A stretch of 64,000 bases of DNA, from contig NZ_CP083757.1 in NCBI RefSeq assembly GCF_020149935.1, positions 3,621,501 to 3,685,500 on the forward strand. The letters are read 5' to 3'. Positions 26,214 to 34,908 of the stretch are shown piece by piece. Position numbers and translations under genes: made by a program. Every line of letters begins with the position of its first letter. Within the stretch, counting starts at the first letter, position 1. The notes under the pieces are model-generated. The model searched no databases, was not told the origin of the DNA, and saw only the letters and a program-made list of their open reading frames with translations. This DNA is from Marinilongibacter aquaticus. GTDB taxonomy: Bacteria > Bacteroidota > Bacteroidia > Cytophagales > Spirosomataceae.

Positions 26214-27215
26214 TTATAGAATTGCGTATTTCCGCTCTTTTTTGTTGACAAATCGAGTAGATGGCTTTTCGATACGTGCAGCATAAAGGCTACTATTGAA
26301 ATATTCCGAAAACACATCTTCGGAAGCTTTTTCTTGTAGGAATTTCACAAGTTCATTTTTGGCCAGTTCCAATGCATTGGATACTTGAATTGAAATTTCG
26401 TTTCTTCGGCTTTCTGGCAAAACCATCTCACTTTGAATGCCATCATAAGTACTTACCAATCGCCAGTTTTCATTAATATTCAAAAACGTGACACCTTCGG
26501 AAACACCTTTCAAAGCGACTACTGCCGCGATTTTTTTAATCGCTTCCTTTTCTTCGGTTTCAAGGTCATCAGAAACCAATCTGGCTTGCAATGCATTATT
26601 GAACTCGGCTGAAATAATACCACTCAAATAGCGGCCCTGGGCTTTGGCAAATTCGGACTTTAAAGAAAGAAATAGCCTTCTGCTGTTTTCGGCAAAAGGA
26701 AAATGCTCGGTTAAAACAATTGCACTAGATACAAATGCACTTTTTAAAATGGTATAGTTCTCCGAAGATTTCCATGTCTCAAAATCGGCAGCATTTTTTT
26801 CGAGATAGGCGATCAGCTTTTCCATTGCCATATCTCCTCGTCCTATTGCAGTTTGAAGGCTTCCAATCGTTGCCCATTTGGTCGGTGCTTGCGTATTCGG
26901 AGGGGTTTGAAAGTTTTTTCCAGAATCTCCAGTTGTCATTATCAGCCTAAAAGTACCGACGGCATCGGTATATGCGGCCAATGAAATTCTTAGCAAATCG
27001 ATGGCACGCTTTTTTTTCGGGCTCACCTCTGTTACAAAGTCCAAACCACTTTCGGATATAAATTCTGACAACTCGTCGAGAAAATCGGCTCCGAGAATTT
27101 CCAAAACGAAAAACTCCTCAGCTTCCCGAACAAAGGCTTTCCAAGTTGCCCAATTCATATTTCTTTGAATGCCGCCCAAATAGTCTTTAAGCTGCTCTAC
27201 GTTCTTGAAAATCAT
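26214..27215 (-). CDS. Head-tail adaptor-like protein (DUF6712-type)
   Basis: 333 aa, mostly helical, starting MIFKNVEQLKDYLGGIQRN. Features such as FVLEILGADFLDEL and DLLRISLAAYTDAVGTF match the uncharacterised family found next to portal genes in Bacteroidota phages (DUF6712 as I recall it). Its helical bundle and position after the portal suggest a connector. It overlaps the portal gene by ATGA. Confidence 0.6.
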   Translation of the reverse strand: MIFKNVEQLKDYLGGIQRNMNWATWKAFVREAEEFFVLEILGADFLDELSEFISESGLDFVTEVSPKKKRAIDLLRISLAAYTDAVGTFRLIMTTGDSGKNFQTPPNTQAPTKWATIGSLQTAIGRGDMAMEKLIAYLEKNAADFETWKSSENYTILKSAFVSSAIVLTEHFPFAENSRRLFLSLKSEFAKAQGRYLSGIISAEFNNALQARLVSDDLETEEKEAIKKIAAVVALKGVSEGVTFLNINENWRLVSTYDGIQSEMVLPESRRNEISIQVSNALELAKNELVKFLQEKASEDVFSEYFNSSLYAARIEKPSTRFVNKKERKYAIL

Positions 27216-28525
27216 TGCTGGGAATTGTTTGGGTGTGATACATCATTTTTGCTAGTGCTACCCGGCACATACGAATTGATCCGCTGGATATCGAGCCAAT
27301 ATTCTTGAAATACATTGTCAATTTTTAGAGCGTATCGAAGCGGTTTGCATAGTCGCTCTCTGTCGAAAATTGTCAAGAAATCTTGCATATAAGTAGCTTC
27401 AGCAGCAATTTCCTTACCGCTGCTACCCATATCGCTGCCCAATTGTACGCCCGCAAGTTTACCGGGTATACCATGCCCACTAGCTTGGACAAGGTTGGCG
27501 GCTTCGAACATCTTTATGAAAGCTTCATCCTTAATAGGATTGGGAATAGGCGTAATCTTTACTTCTTTAAGTGTCGATTTCCCATCAGCAGCAATTTTGC
27601 TGAAGGTGACTACTATTTTGTTAGCTTCATCAATAGAACTCAACGTTTCGGTAATTTCGTTGAGGGTGTCTTCCTTCAATTTCTCTACTGCTTCATCATC
27701 CAAACCTTCTTGATCGAAATAATCATCTGGGAATGAGATGTGATGGGTTACAAAAAAACCATTTCGAAATGCTGCTTCGTAATAGTTCGGAACCTTGTTT
27801 GCTACGTCTGTCCATCTTTTTGTTCCCCACCAGTTCGCCAAACCGTAAATCTTTTGACCCGGTTTTCTTGCAATAAGGTGTATGATTGAAACCGGATATT
27901 TTGTAGGATTTTTTGGATCAAAGGCTGGTAATGTGGTACACGCGTCTATGTCAATATTTTTACTGTACCCAAATTCTTCATTAAGCAAAAAAGACTCAAT
28001 TCGGTTGCCACTTTTCGGCCGTAATGCCCGAATCTCATTATTATCCAGCACCTCAATACTTTCAACTTTTTTGGTCGATGAATCTAAAACCAATTTAATA
28101 TTCAATTCAGCACCAAAAGCCATTTGCAGCGAGGCGGCTTCCCAATAGTCAGAGATGTCCAATTTTTCCATCCATTCCTGAAATTCCTTTGGGAGCAGAG
28201 CTTTGCTGTGATCTATCAAACCTTCGTTGTCTCGCTTATACAAACGAAATCCCGCACCGGCGACAAACGCCCCCTTTGTGTCCAATAACTGCCATTTATT
28301 AGGGCTGTTTGTGGCCAGAAGGTGCATTTGCAACAGCTTGTCATCTGATTTGCCTCGCTTAAAATATTCCGAAGTCGATTGGGGTTTTTTCCCATCGTTT
28401 TCGGAGTACTCACTAGTGTCAATTATTTTACTGGCATCGTTACCAAAAGTGATTGCAACAGCTTGTCTATGACCATAAGTCGCTGTGTAAACCTTCTTGC
28501 CAATTTTGTTTAATACACTACCCAT
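27212..28525 (-). CDS. Portal protein
   Basis: 437 aa. Portal proteins form the dodecameric DNA gate at the head vertex. Visible features are KGAFVAGAGFRLYKRD (wing), HLIARKPGQKIYGLANWWG (near residue 215-233), a long stem-type helix (NYYEAAFRNGFFV) and a C-terminal crown-like helix region. Length and place, downstream of terminase and before the adaptors, agree. The first residues overlap the previous gene by 8 bp. Confidence 0.8.
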   Translation of the reverse strand: MGSVLNKIGKKVYTATYGHRQAVAITFGNDASKIIDTSEYSENDGKKPQSTSEYFKRGKSDDKLLQMHLLATNSPNKWQLLDTKGAFVAGAGFRLYKRDNEGLIDHSKALLPKEFQEWMEKLDISDYWEAASLQMAFGAELNIKLVLDSSTKKVESIEVLDNNEIRALRPKSGNRIESFLLNEEFGYSKNIDIDACTTLPAFDPKNPTKYPVSIIHLIARKPGQKIYGLANWWGTKRWTDVANKVPNYYEAAFRNGFFVTHHISFPDDYFDQEGLDDEAVEKLKEDTLNEITETLSSIDEANKIVVTFSKIAADGKSTLKEVKITPIPNPIKDEAFIKMFEAANLVQASGHGIPGKLAGVQLGSDMGSSGKEIAAEATYMQDFLTIFDRERLCKPLRYALKIDNVFQEYWLDIQRINSYVPGSTSKNDVSHPNNSQQ

Positions 28526-28793
28526 AAAAATTTATTGGAATTCCATTGAATTCGATTAGAAGATCAATCACTATGTCAAAATCTTTATTATTGTCTAGAT
28601 TAGTTAATTTAAGCAGCCCCGACCTGTTCATCCTTTTCCTCTCGTTCAGAGGGTTATTGCCACGTCGTGCAGTTACCCGGTGCTTCTCTCCATATTCTCC
28701 GTTGGTTTTTCGATAAGCAACAGAGAACACAGAATTCGCTCTGTTCACCTCTGCGAGTACATTGCTTATTCCAATCCGTTCGACCATGCTCAA
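28518..28793 (-). CDS. Hypothetical protein before the portal, 91 aa
   Basis: Starts MSMVERIGISNVLAEVN. A basic central loop (RRGNNPLNERKRMNRSG) is followed by beta-like LLKLTNLDNNKDFDIVIDLL. No family recognised. It opens the portal operon, with a late-promoter-like motif 28 bp upstream (28821-28831). Confidence 0.6.
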   Translation of the reverse strand: MSMVERIGISNVLAEVNRANSVFSVAYRKTNGEYGEKHRVTARRGNNPLNERKRMNRSGLLKLTNLDNNKDFDIVIDLLIEFNGIPINFYG

Positions 28794-28820
28794 AGGTATA
28801 TTTGAGACTTAGAAATAAGT

Positions 28821-28831
28821 AGGGCAAAAGT
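28821..28831 (-). promoter_or_regulatory. Late promoter candidate (ACTTTTGCCCT), copy 2
   Basis: The 11-mer lies between the terminase stop and the portal operon in a 190-bp AT-rich gap that has no gene. It would start transcription of the 28793-to-17830 unit. Confidence 0.5.
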
Positions 28832-28985
28832 TTTATGTGGCTTTTCGCAGTTTTTTTAAAGTCAAAATATTTTTAATCAATCATTTAGGACAGAAATTGA
28901 AAAATAAAAACTCATCAATAGACGATTCACTCGCCCGCACTTTAACGAAAGTGGCAATTGCCAGGGGCAAAAAAGGAATGTAGTA

Positions 28986-30587
28986 TCATTTACGGATTGT
29001 AATAACACCTGAATTGCTCCATCTTGTTTTTCCAATCAGATGGCCGAACTTGGCATATAGGATGTAATCGAAGGCATCGGTCGGGTCGGTGGCATACTCA
29101 CGCATGCGTGCTTTTGATTCACTCTTTTTGTCTTTCGAATAACTCTTGTCAGTCTTTACCAACGTGTTTTGAAGTGCGATAATAAAGCTCTTATTGGTCG
29201 TTTGGTTGATTTTTACTTTCGGGGCATTTTCATTGATTCCAGAAAGCATGAGATTTACGAGGGAATACCTTTTTTGAGGATTTGGATAGCTTTTGGATTC
29301 TCGACGAAATACTTTCCATCCATTATCTTTCAAGATTTTGACGAACTCATCGAAGAATACGAGATTTGATTTACTCGTACTGGCCGATCTTTTATTGCCA
29401 TTCGGATCACCGTACACCAATACTTCCTTTTTCCCATGATCCATGTATTCGGTGATGAACCAACTGCCCAACTGCTGCAATAAACTTTGCTCTTGCTCGG
29501 TACTTACGACAGTAGGCTTCTTGAATTCACTGTTGATGACACGAAACTCTTTTGCATACTCTTGGCAGACCAAGAGCCAACAGATGTCAGCATTGAAGTC
29601 GAGACTGACTTCCAACTGCCGATCGGCATGGTAGTCATTGCTACTCCATTTTAGCTTACCGGTTTGATCGGTATGGTAGTCGTATGTCTTGCTGTACAGA
29701 TTCAGACTGGCATTGAAGCCGTGGTAATATGCATTTGGCAGTTTGACCACACGCTGATTCAGTACCTCTACATTATACTTCCAAGGGTCCATTGCGTCTC
29801 GAAGACGATCACCGTAATCATCAGGCAAAAAATGCTGATTGTCCTGGTAGGTCGATTCCATGTAAAGATATTCGGGTGGATTTTCGGCCAACCATTTCTT
29901 TCCTTTACCCACGCCTTCTGCTTCAAGAGATTCGTATTTCTCCTTTCGCAGCTTCAGCATATTCTTGTATTTTTCCTCGGTATCGTAAATCCAGTTACCC
30001 TCGATAGTCCAAGAAGCTGAAGAGAAGTCGAAAAAACCGTGGTGTAAAGGATGATTATAATACGGGGCATCCTTTCGCCCACGTAATGCGGGAATCAAAA
30101 TCTTCTCAATGAAATCGAATGAGATCGTGGCCGATTCGTCTACAAGAATTCCGTCGATCGATAAACCTCTATGTGTTTCTTTGTTGTCCTGCGAAACAAG
30201 CCTGATTGTAAAGCCATTGATGAATGTTATACAATATTGATATATTTTCTTGCCGGGCTTTTTGTAAGGAGTTCGCCAATGTTTCGGGGGTTGAGACTGA
30301 ACGACATAAACACCATATGGCTGATGTTTTGGATCATACTCGTAAAAACCAAGTAACTCCAAGCCCTCCCGAATTGCTGGCACCACAATCGAGTCCAATT
30401 GAACGTAGGTCAGTCCTGCGGCTACCCATGTGGCCCTTGGGAATTCTTGCCACATCGATCCGACTTGCAGACCCATAACGGTCGATTTTCCAGAACCACG
30501 GCCGCCGATAAAGCTTTTCCGCTTCGCTCGGCTCTTTAGAAACTTTGCCTGTTTTGCATTGATGTCCGTTTTTTGAATCCTACTCAT
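28986..30587 (-). CDS. Terminase large subunit
   Basis: 533 aa motor and nuclease for DNA packaging. Walker A GGRGSGKST at residues 28-36, Walker B ILVDES at 147-152, and an RNase H-like nuclease domain with acidic residues in SLDFNAD (near 345) and DPTDAFDY (near 505). It overlaps the small subunit by 8 bp. Residues 8-128 are duplicated in a degenerate copy at 36.3-36.8 kb. Confidence 0.95.
   Translation of the reverse strand: MSRIQKTDINAKQAKFLKSRAKRKSFIGGRGSGKSTVMGLQVGSMWQEFPRATWVAAGLTYVQLDSIVVPAIREGLELLGFYEYDPKHQPYGVYVVQSQPPKHWRTPYKKPGKKIYQYCITFINGFTIRLVSQDNKETHRGLSIDGILVDESATISFDFIEKILIPALRGRKDAPYYNHPLHHGFFDFSSASWTIEGNWIYDTEEKYKNMLKLRKEKYESLEAEGVGKGKKWLAENPPEYLYMESTYQDNQHFLPDDYGDRLRDAMDPWKYNVEVLNQRVVKLPNAYYHGFNASLNLYSKTYDYHTDQTGKLKWSSNDYHADRQLEVSLDFNADICWLLVCQEYAKEFRVINSEFKKPTVVSTEQEQSLLQQLGSWFITEYMDHGKKEVLVYGDPNGNKRSASTSKSNLVFFDEFVKILKDNGWKVFRRESKSYPNPQKRYSLVNLMLSGINENAPKVKINQTTNKSFIIALQNTLVKTDKSYSKDKKSESKARMREYATDPTDAFDYILYAKFGHLIGKTRWSNSGVITIRK
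30205..30568 (-). repeat. 364-bp direct repeat, functional copy (in terminase)
   Basis: Aligns without gaps to 36424-36787 in the same orientation; most bases match. The block encodes the terminase N-terminus from DINAKQ to NGFTI. The two copies flank 5.8 kb of accessory genes. Confidence 0.9.
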
Positions 30588-31137
30588 CGAGTGCTATCGT
30601 TTCAGAATCCTCTTTCGAATCACCGTAATTGTTCACCTGCACGTTGAAGATTATTTTTGATGGATTGTCGAATTTTGCAGGGTCGAAACCCTCTTTTTCT
30701 TCTTTGTGCAGCCCGGCCAAGTCATCGGCTTTTTCTCTTGCGGATACCGCCACTATATATTGTTTGTCTTTCAGGGCCAATTGGGAAAGCATATCGAAAT
30801 ACTCTCTACTGGCGGCACGTCGGCCATCAACTTCTACGGTATTGAGTTTGCCGTAAAGTTTTTGAGTGAATCGATAGTCTATTTCGGCTTGTCTCTGTTC
30901 GATTCCATGGTCCTTTTTGATGATGTTGACGATCATCTCCTTAGTTCGCCCCATGCACATCATCGACCATATTTTTTGAAATCGCTGTAACTTTTCCTGT
31001 TTGCTCGGGAGCAAATCTTCGAAGTCGATTTCATTCAGATAATATTTGAAATACACCGTAAGCTCCGAATCATCTATTTTGAGGAGTCTTTGGATTCTTC
31101 CGCTCGAATATTTCTTCAATTCCCTTTTTTTCGCCAT
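30580..31137 (-). CDS. Putative terminase small subunit
   Basis: 185 aa, starting MAKKRELKKYSSGRIQRLL, helical and charged with an acidic C-terminus (SKEDSETIALDE). Small subunits recognise the packaging site and stimulate the large subunit. The segment MCMGRTKEMIVNIIKKDHGI (about 75-94) could be the helix-turn-helix part. Direct upstream position and overlap with the large subunit are the main evidence. The ATG at 31137 is preferred because codons further upstream run into a terminator. Confidence 0.65.
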   Translation of the reverse strand: MAKKRELKKYSSGRIQRLLKIDDSELTVYFKYYLNEIDFEDLLPSKQEKLQRFQKIWSMMCMGRTKEMIVNIIKKDHGIEQRQAEIDYRFTQKLYGKLNTVEVDGRRAASREYFDMLSQLALKDKQYIVAVSAREKADDLAGLHKEEKEGFDPAKFDNPSKIIFNVQVNNYGDSKEDSETIALDE

Positions 31138-31161
31138 ATCATCATGCAGAATATTGCAGGA

Positions 31162-31188
31162 CAAAAAAAAAGACGGCAATTGCCGTCT
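31162..31188 (-). terminator. Perfect palindromic terminator before the terminase unit
   Basis: AGACGGCAATTGCCGTCT (31171-31188) followed on the minus strand by nine T. It separates the accessory block from the terminase genes; the promoter of the latter was not found. Confidence 0.85.
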
Positions 31189-31211
31189 AAAAGGGAAAAA
31201 GTAAAGCTAGG

Positions 31212-31781
31212 TCAATCAAACAGACCATAGCCACAAGTGCCGTCAATAGCTCCTTTCGCATGCTCTTTATATTCTTCTTCCGTAATGGTTTCCGGATTCT
31301 CCGCCAACTGAGTACCTTCGGAAAAAAAGTGTTTCCACCCACGCCCCATCTTCCGGCCGCGTTCATTGTGCTTGTCCAAAGCATAATCGGGTATCGGGCG
31401 AATTCTTTTCTTGTGGCAACCGAAATAGAATATCAACGCCCAATCGACCATGCGGCTCTTCTTTGCCCGGCACAGCATCAATACGGCATGCGTCAAAAAC
31501 AATCTTTGTGGTTGGTTTTTGTCATCTTTCTTTTTCGCTTGCTCACGGTGCATTTCATATAAAGCCTGTATTTCACTAGAAATCGAAGGCACTGCCAGGC
31601 CAATGTCTTCACTACTCATAATTTTCAGCCGTTTCCATATATATTCCTGAAATCCACTTATGAAAAGCTCCACTGCCCAAAACATCGCCTCGTCTTCGGA
31701 CCCTCGGCGAATGCTCTTTTGAAGAGCCGAAGAGCATTCGTAAAAATCATACCCATTTTCAGTTTCTATTTTATATCTCAT
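31212..31781 (-). CDS. MgsA/RarA AAA+ ATPase C-terminal domain protein
   Basis: 189 aa corresponding to the C-terminal tetramerisation part of MgsA/RarA-type clamp-loader-like ATPases, without the ATPase domain. Conserved pattern at residues 17-65: SALQKSIRRG..DEAMFWAVELF ... YIWKRLKIMSSEDIGLA. RarA acts at stalled replication forks with SSB. A stand-alone C-domain on a phage may redirect the host protein. It overlaps the RadC gene by ATGA. Confidence 0.8.
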   Translation of the reverse strand: MRYKIETENGYDFYECSSALQKSIRRGSEDEAMFWAVELFISGFQEYIWKRLKIMSSEDIGLAVPSISSEIQALYEMHREQAKKKDDKNQPQRLFLTHAVLMLCRAKKSRMVDWALIFYFGCHKKRIRPIPDYALDKHNERGRKMGRGWKHFFSEGTQLAENPETITEEEYKEHAKGAIDGTCGYGLFD

Positions 31782-32239
31782 TGCAATTCATTGTTATCAG
31801 CGAAAGAGTAATAGCTTTCACTTGTGATTATAATGTGGTCGAGAAGCACTATATCAAGCAGTTCTCCTCCTTTTTTAACTTTTTTTGTAATATCCCTGTC
31901 TGCCCTACTTGGGTTTAAGTTGCCACTCGGATGATTATGGGCTATCACAATCCCAGATATCGGAAGTTTTAGGGCTTGAGAAAAGATCAATTTCGGGTCG
32001 ATAATAGTACCACTTGTTCCTCCCGAACTTAATTTAAAGCCACCAATTACTTTGTTATTCCTATTCACGCAGAGAACATATGCTTCTTCATACCATTCCA
32101 TGTTTTTGGGATGAAACAATGCCCTAAAAGCCTTCACGCAGTCTTCGCTGGTTTTTAGGGTAAATAACATTTCTTGTTTCACCCTTTCCTTGTACTTCAG
32201 CTCGAACTTCAATTTTGGAATCTTGAATTCTTTTTCCAT
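31778..32239 (-). CDS. RadC-like JAB-domain protein
   Basis: 153 aa. The JAMM metal site reads HNHPSGNLNPSRAD with H101, H103 and D114, and an upstream glutamate E51/E52 (YEEAYVLC). The full-length chromosomal RadC has an extra N-terminal HhH part that is lacking, as in most mobile-element copies. Function is debated; it is frequent in phages and plasmids. The 13-mer described at 32258-32270 lies 18 bp upstream of the ATG. Confidence 0.93.
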   Translation of the reverse strand: MEKEFKIPKLKFELKYKERVKQEMLFTLKTSEDCVKAFRALFHPKNMEWYEEAYVLCVNRNNKVIGGFKLSSGGTSGTIIDPKLIFSQALKLPISGIVIAHNHPSGNLNPSRADRDITKKVKKGGELLDIVLLDHIIITSESYYSFADNNELQ

Positions 32240-32257
32240 TTTTGCTACCGTTATATT

Positions 32258-32270
32258 TTTGATTAACTAC
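32258..32270 (-). promoter_or_regulatory. Repeated 13-mer GTAGTTAATCAAA, copy 1
   Basis: Identical 13-mers occur at 34087-34099 and 48397-48409, each 13 to 20 bp upstream of a phage start codon on the same strand. Possible operator or translation-control site. Confidence 0.4.
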
Positions 32271-32319
32271 CATTTAATATGACATTGAAGCCCCGATTGC
32301 ACTCGGGGCTTCTTTATTT

Positions 32320-32496
32320 TCAACAGACCTTCGCCAAGTGACGTAAACTTTCGCTCAGTTGAAAAAATCTATCCGCTACCACATTTACCAAATCAATTCT
32401 GCTTGGATTGGAATTGAGATCATCTAGTATTTTTAAATAAAACATTTGCTCGCTTTCAAGCAGTTCGGTTATCAATTTTTCGATCACTTCTTTCAT
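32320..32496 (-). CDS. Small helical protein, 58 aa
   Basis: With the ATG at 32496 (MKEVIEKLITELLESEQMF), preceded by the A-rich leader typical here (AAAACAAAAAGACAAC). Fully helical, leucine-rich, acidic. An in-frame ATG at 32541 is an alternative. No family recognised. Confidence 0.6.
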   Translation of the reverse strand: MKEVIEKLITELLESEQMFYLKILDDLNSNPSRIDLVNVVADRFFQLSESLRHLAKVC

Positions 32497-32578
32497 GTTG
32501 TCTTTTTGTTTTAAGTTGAACATCCCTTGTAATGTCTTCATAGTAAACTATATACAGAAATTTACAAGCCTGTTTTTT

Positions 32579-33370
32579 TTAGAATAAGCTCAGCTGGCCA
32601 TCGCTCTTTTCTAAAGCAATTTTTGCTTCAACAGTCTTCCGGTCAGCAAAACCGTTCGCAGCCAAAGCCCTTTCTCGTAATGCCTCTTTATTCACATAAA
32701 AAATTGAATACTCAAAGCATTCGATCTCCTGAAGATGGGGGATGGGTGGGCAACCATCGGTTGAAAACATAGGATTTATAATTAGTCCAAAGTGCCATTC
32801 CATTGACAGTGCGTTCATGCAGCTTACCTCGCCTCGAACGCCGTGCATGGCCATATTTAAAGCCGACATTTTTGCACAAACTGGGTCTACGTCAGTGGCA
32901 TAACACATTATTTTTGGATTGTAAGCATGTGCCGAAAGAAGCAAACGACCGCTTCCGCTGCATGGGTCGAGTACAGTATCTCTTTCCACCGGGTTCTGAA
33001 GTTGCGTCATCAAATCACAAATATGATGTGGTGTGAAAAACTGGCCCAATCGACTGCTTTTATAACGGCTGGCAATTACCTCATAGAAGGTGCCCAAGCC
33101 ATCATACCATGAATTGTCATCAACAATTTTCTTATTGTAAGCCAAAATCATCGTCGAAACCAGTAGGTTGAATTTTTTATAATCCTCTCCGTATTTTTTA
33201 TTCAACCTTGTAGCGACTTCCAAATCGCCATTCAATTTCATGCCACCTACCCAATAGTCGCAGAAATCACAAAACAAAGTGCCATAGTCTGTATGTCGAT
33301 GGCACATATCTTCAAAAATTGCGGCGAATTCCTGCAATTCGGGAGGCATCTCTTTTTTTAGGCTTCCCAT
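32579..33370 (-). CDS. N6-adenine DNA methyltransferase with C-terminal clamp-binding motif
   Basis: 263 aa of the HsdM-like N6_Mtase type. Motifs: GQFFTP at 109-114, SAM-binding DPCSGSGR at 135-142, acidic ATDVDP near 158-163. Motif IV is NPMF at 199-202 instead of NPP[FY], so activity is uncertain. The protein ends in GQLSLF, an exact match to the beta-clamp binding consensus QL[SD]LF, which suggests attachment to replication forks. It overlaps nothing but lies 1 bp from the 33372 gene in the accessory block. Confidence 0.85.
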   Translation of the reverse strand: MGSLKKEMPPELQEFAAIFEDMCHRHTDYGTLFCDFCDYWVGGMKLNGDLEVATRLNKKYGEDYKKFNLLVSTMILAYNKKIVDDNSWYDGLGTFYEVIASRYKSSRLGQFFTPHHICDLMTQLQNPVERDTVLDPCSGSGRLLLSAHAYNPKIMCYATDVDPVCAKMSALNMAMHGVRGEVSCMNALSMEWHFGLIINPMFSTDGCPPIPHLQEIECFEYSIFYVNKEALRERALAANGFADRKTVEAKIALEKSDGQLSLF

Positions 33371-33371
33371 A

Positions 33372-34067
33372 TCAAAAAACAGCCACTTCTTCGTTCACAT
33401 CAAGCTCCAAATCGCTACTTAAATAAGATGCCAATTCCTCGGCATAGTCCTTCGAAATCCGAAATCCGCACAGCCGCTCAAACTTGACTTCATATTGTTC
33501 AAGCAAAAGAGAAATATCACTTTTGTAGCGGCCCTTTTTATAGGTATACAGGTATTGAATAATATCCTCTTCAATTATTTCTCTACCATAGATTTCAGAT
33601 AGTTCGGCAGCTTGGGTATCGATCGGGCGGCCATTGTTTTTTATCCAGCTTGGCGATATATCCTTCAGCCTATTTTTGTCGCCCCAGCGTTCAAAACTTT
33701 CTCTTGTTACAGGGCCAAGATTCGAGTTCAGAAACCCGGGGATACTGTCGTCCTTCAATTCGAGAATCTCTAAATAGCAGGCCGCAATGTCACAAGGGTT
33801 TTCAGATTCATTCAGTATAAACGCGTTAAGGTCACTCAGCGAGAGTCCGTCGGGTATTTCCAAAGTTTTGTACAAGGCAATCTCGGTCATTGAATCAATG
33901 CCGAATTTCTCGCAAATCAGTCGATTTTTACGATTAAAACTGGCACGTTTCCCGCATTCAGAAGCCCATTTGTAATAGTCATCCAAGGTTTTGCCGGTTC
34001 TGTTCACATAACGGTATACCGCAGAGTGTTTAGCGGCAAATTTTCCATTTTTCAGTCTTACTTGCAT
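33372..34067 (-). CDS. Hypothetical protein, 231 aa
   Basis: Starts MQVRLKNGKFAAKHSAVYRY. Charged, helical, with a conserved-looking centre (GPVTRESFERWGDKNRLKDISPSW split over residues 118-141). No catalytic motif recognised. It directly precedes the methyltransferase gene, and the repeated 13-mer at 34087-34099 lies upstream of its ATG. Confidence 0.6.
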   Translation of the reverse strand: MQVRLKNGKFAAKHSAVYRYVNRTGKTLDDYYKWASECGKRASFNRKNRLICEKFGIDSMTEIALYKTLEIPDGLSLSDLNAFILNESENPCDIAACYLEILELKDDSIPGFLNSNLGPVTRESFERWGDKNRLKDISPSWIKNNGRPIDTQAAELSEIYGREIIEEDIIQYLYTYKKGRYKSDISLLLEQYEVKFERLCGFRISKDYAEELASYLSSDLELDVNEEVAVF

Positions 34068-34086
34068 TTGTTCCGATGTTTTATTA

Positions 34087-34099
34087 TTTGATTAACTAC
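34087..34099 (-). promoter_or_regulatory. Repeated 13-mer GTAGTTAATCAAA, copy 2
   Basis: Second of three identical copies; located 19 bp upstream of the ATG at 34067. Confidence 0.4.
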
Positions 34100-34161
34100 A
34101 TCAGAAACTTCTTCATTATCAGCAAGATACATAAACCATAGCCCGTTTTTTTTTGAATAAA

Positions 34162-34186
34162 AAAAGGTGCCCATTGGACACCTTTT
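34162..34186 (-). terminator. Bidirectional terminator
   Basis: AAAAGGTG (34162-34169) pairs perfectly with CACCTTTT (34179-34186), with an A-run before it that gives a T-run on the minus strand. It ends the glycosyltransferase/ParB unit. Confidence 0.8.
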
Positions 34187-34218
34187 CGGAATAGTCAATT
34201 AAAACTTATTTAAACCTA

Positions 34219-34446
34219 TCACACATTTGATTCAATATATTTCAATACTTTCAATTCATCAACCGTGACAAATTTGACCTCAAATGCAGAATGGAAAGTG
34301 ACCGAACCGTCATTCCCAATGCCGATCACTTTCAAATAAGTAAGATCCTCTGTATTGTCATGAAATTGTTGAAATTCGATGAATTTATAAAATACCTTTT
34401 CATCAGTATCTGGCTTGATAAAATATTCCGTGTTGTCTTTAGTCAT
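34219..34446 (-). CDS. Hypothetical protein, 75 aa
   Basis: Starts MTKDNTEYFIKPDTDEKVFY; beta-rich, acidic, no cysteine or membrane segment. It follows the 151-aa gene by 6 bp in the same operon and is followed by the terminator at 34162. No family recognised. Confidence 0.6.
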   Translation of the reverse strand: MTKDNTEYFIKPDTDEKVFYKFIEFQQFHDNTEDLTYLKVIGIGNDGSVTFHSAFEVKFVTVDELKVLKYIESNV

Positions 34447-34452
34447 CTTTTT

Positions 34453-34908
34453 TTATTGAATAGTTTGCATTTTTTTCTCACGCTTTTCCCAATATTTTTC
34501 CCATGGGTATTTTGTCGGGTTTATTTTTCCCAACTTAACCAAACTTCGGTATTCTTCGAAAACCTCCAGTTTCTTTTGAGACGCTGCAAAAGTGCTCTCC
34601 TTGCTCAAATCTTCGAATTTTCCCGAATTGGTCACCACATCTTTAAATACTACCTTCTCACCGGCCATCCAGTCAACTTTCACACGATTAAAGTTCTTGA
34701 GCGTTGAACTATTCGATGTTATAATTATCATGAGGTGCGTGCCACTCTGATTACTTTTTAATTCTTCGATATCGAAAGTCACCGGTTTTTGCCAAATACC
34801 AAATTTCAACCTCACCATTTCGGCATATGGAGGTTCGTTTTCGAACCGAAACCATGCAATGTATTTTCCGTCTGGTTTCTTTTTGGTAATAATGTGCTCT
34901 ATCATCAA
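34453..34908 (-). CDS. Hypothetical protein, 151 aa
   Basis: Starts MMIEHIITKKKPDGKYIAWF. The N-terminal half is beta-rich (FRFENEPPYAEMVRLKFGIW), the C-terminal half a charged helix (SQKKLEVFEEYRSLVKLGKI). It overlaps the glycosyltransferase stop by ATGA, so the two are co-translated; it may be its partner. No family recognised. Confidence 0.6.
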   Translation of the reverse strand: MMIEHIITKKKPDGKYIAWFRFENEPPYAEMVRLKFGIWQKPVTFDIEELKSNQSGTHLMIIITSNSSTLKNFNRVKVDWMAGEKVVFKDVVTNSGKFEDLSKESTFAASQKKLEVFEEYRSLVKLGKINPTKYPWEKYWEKREKKMQTIQ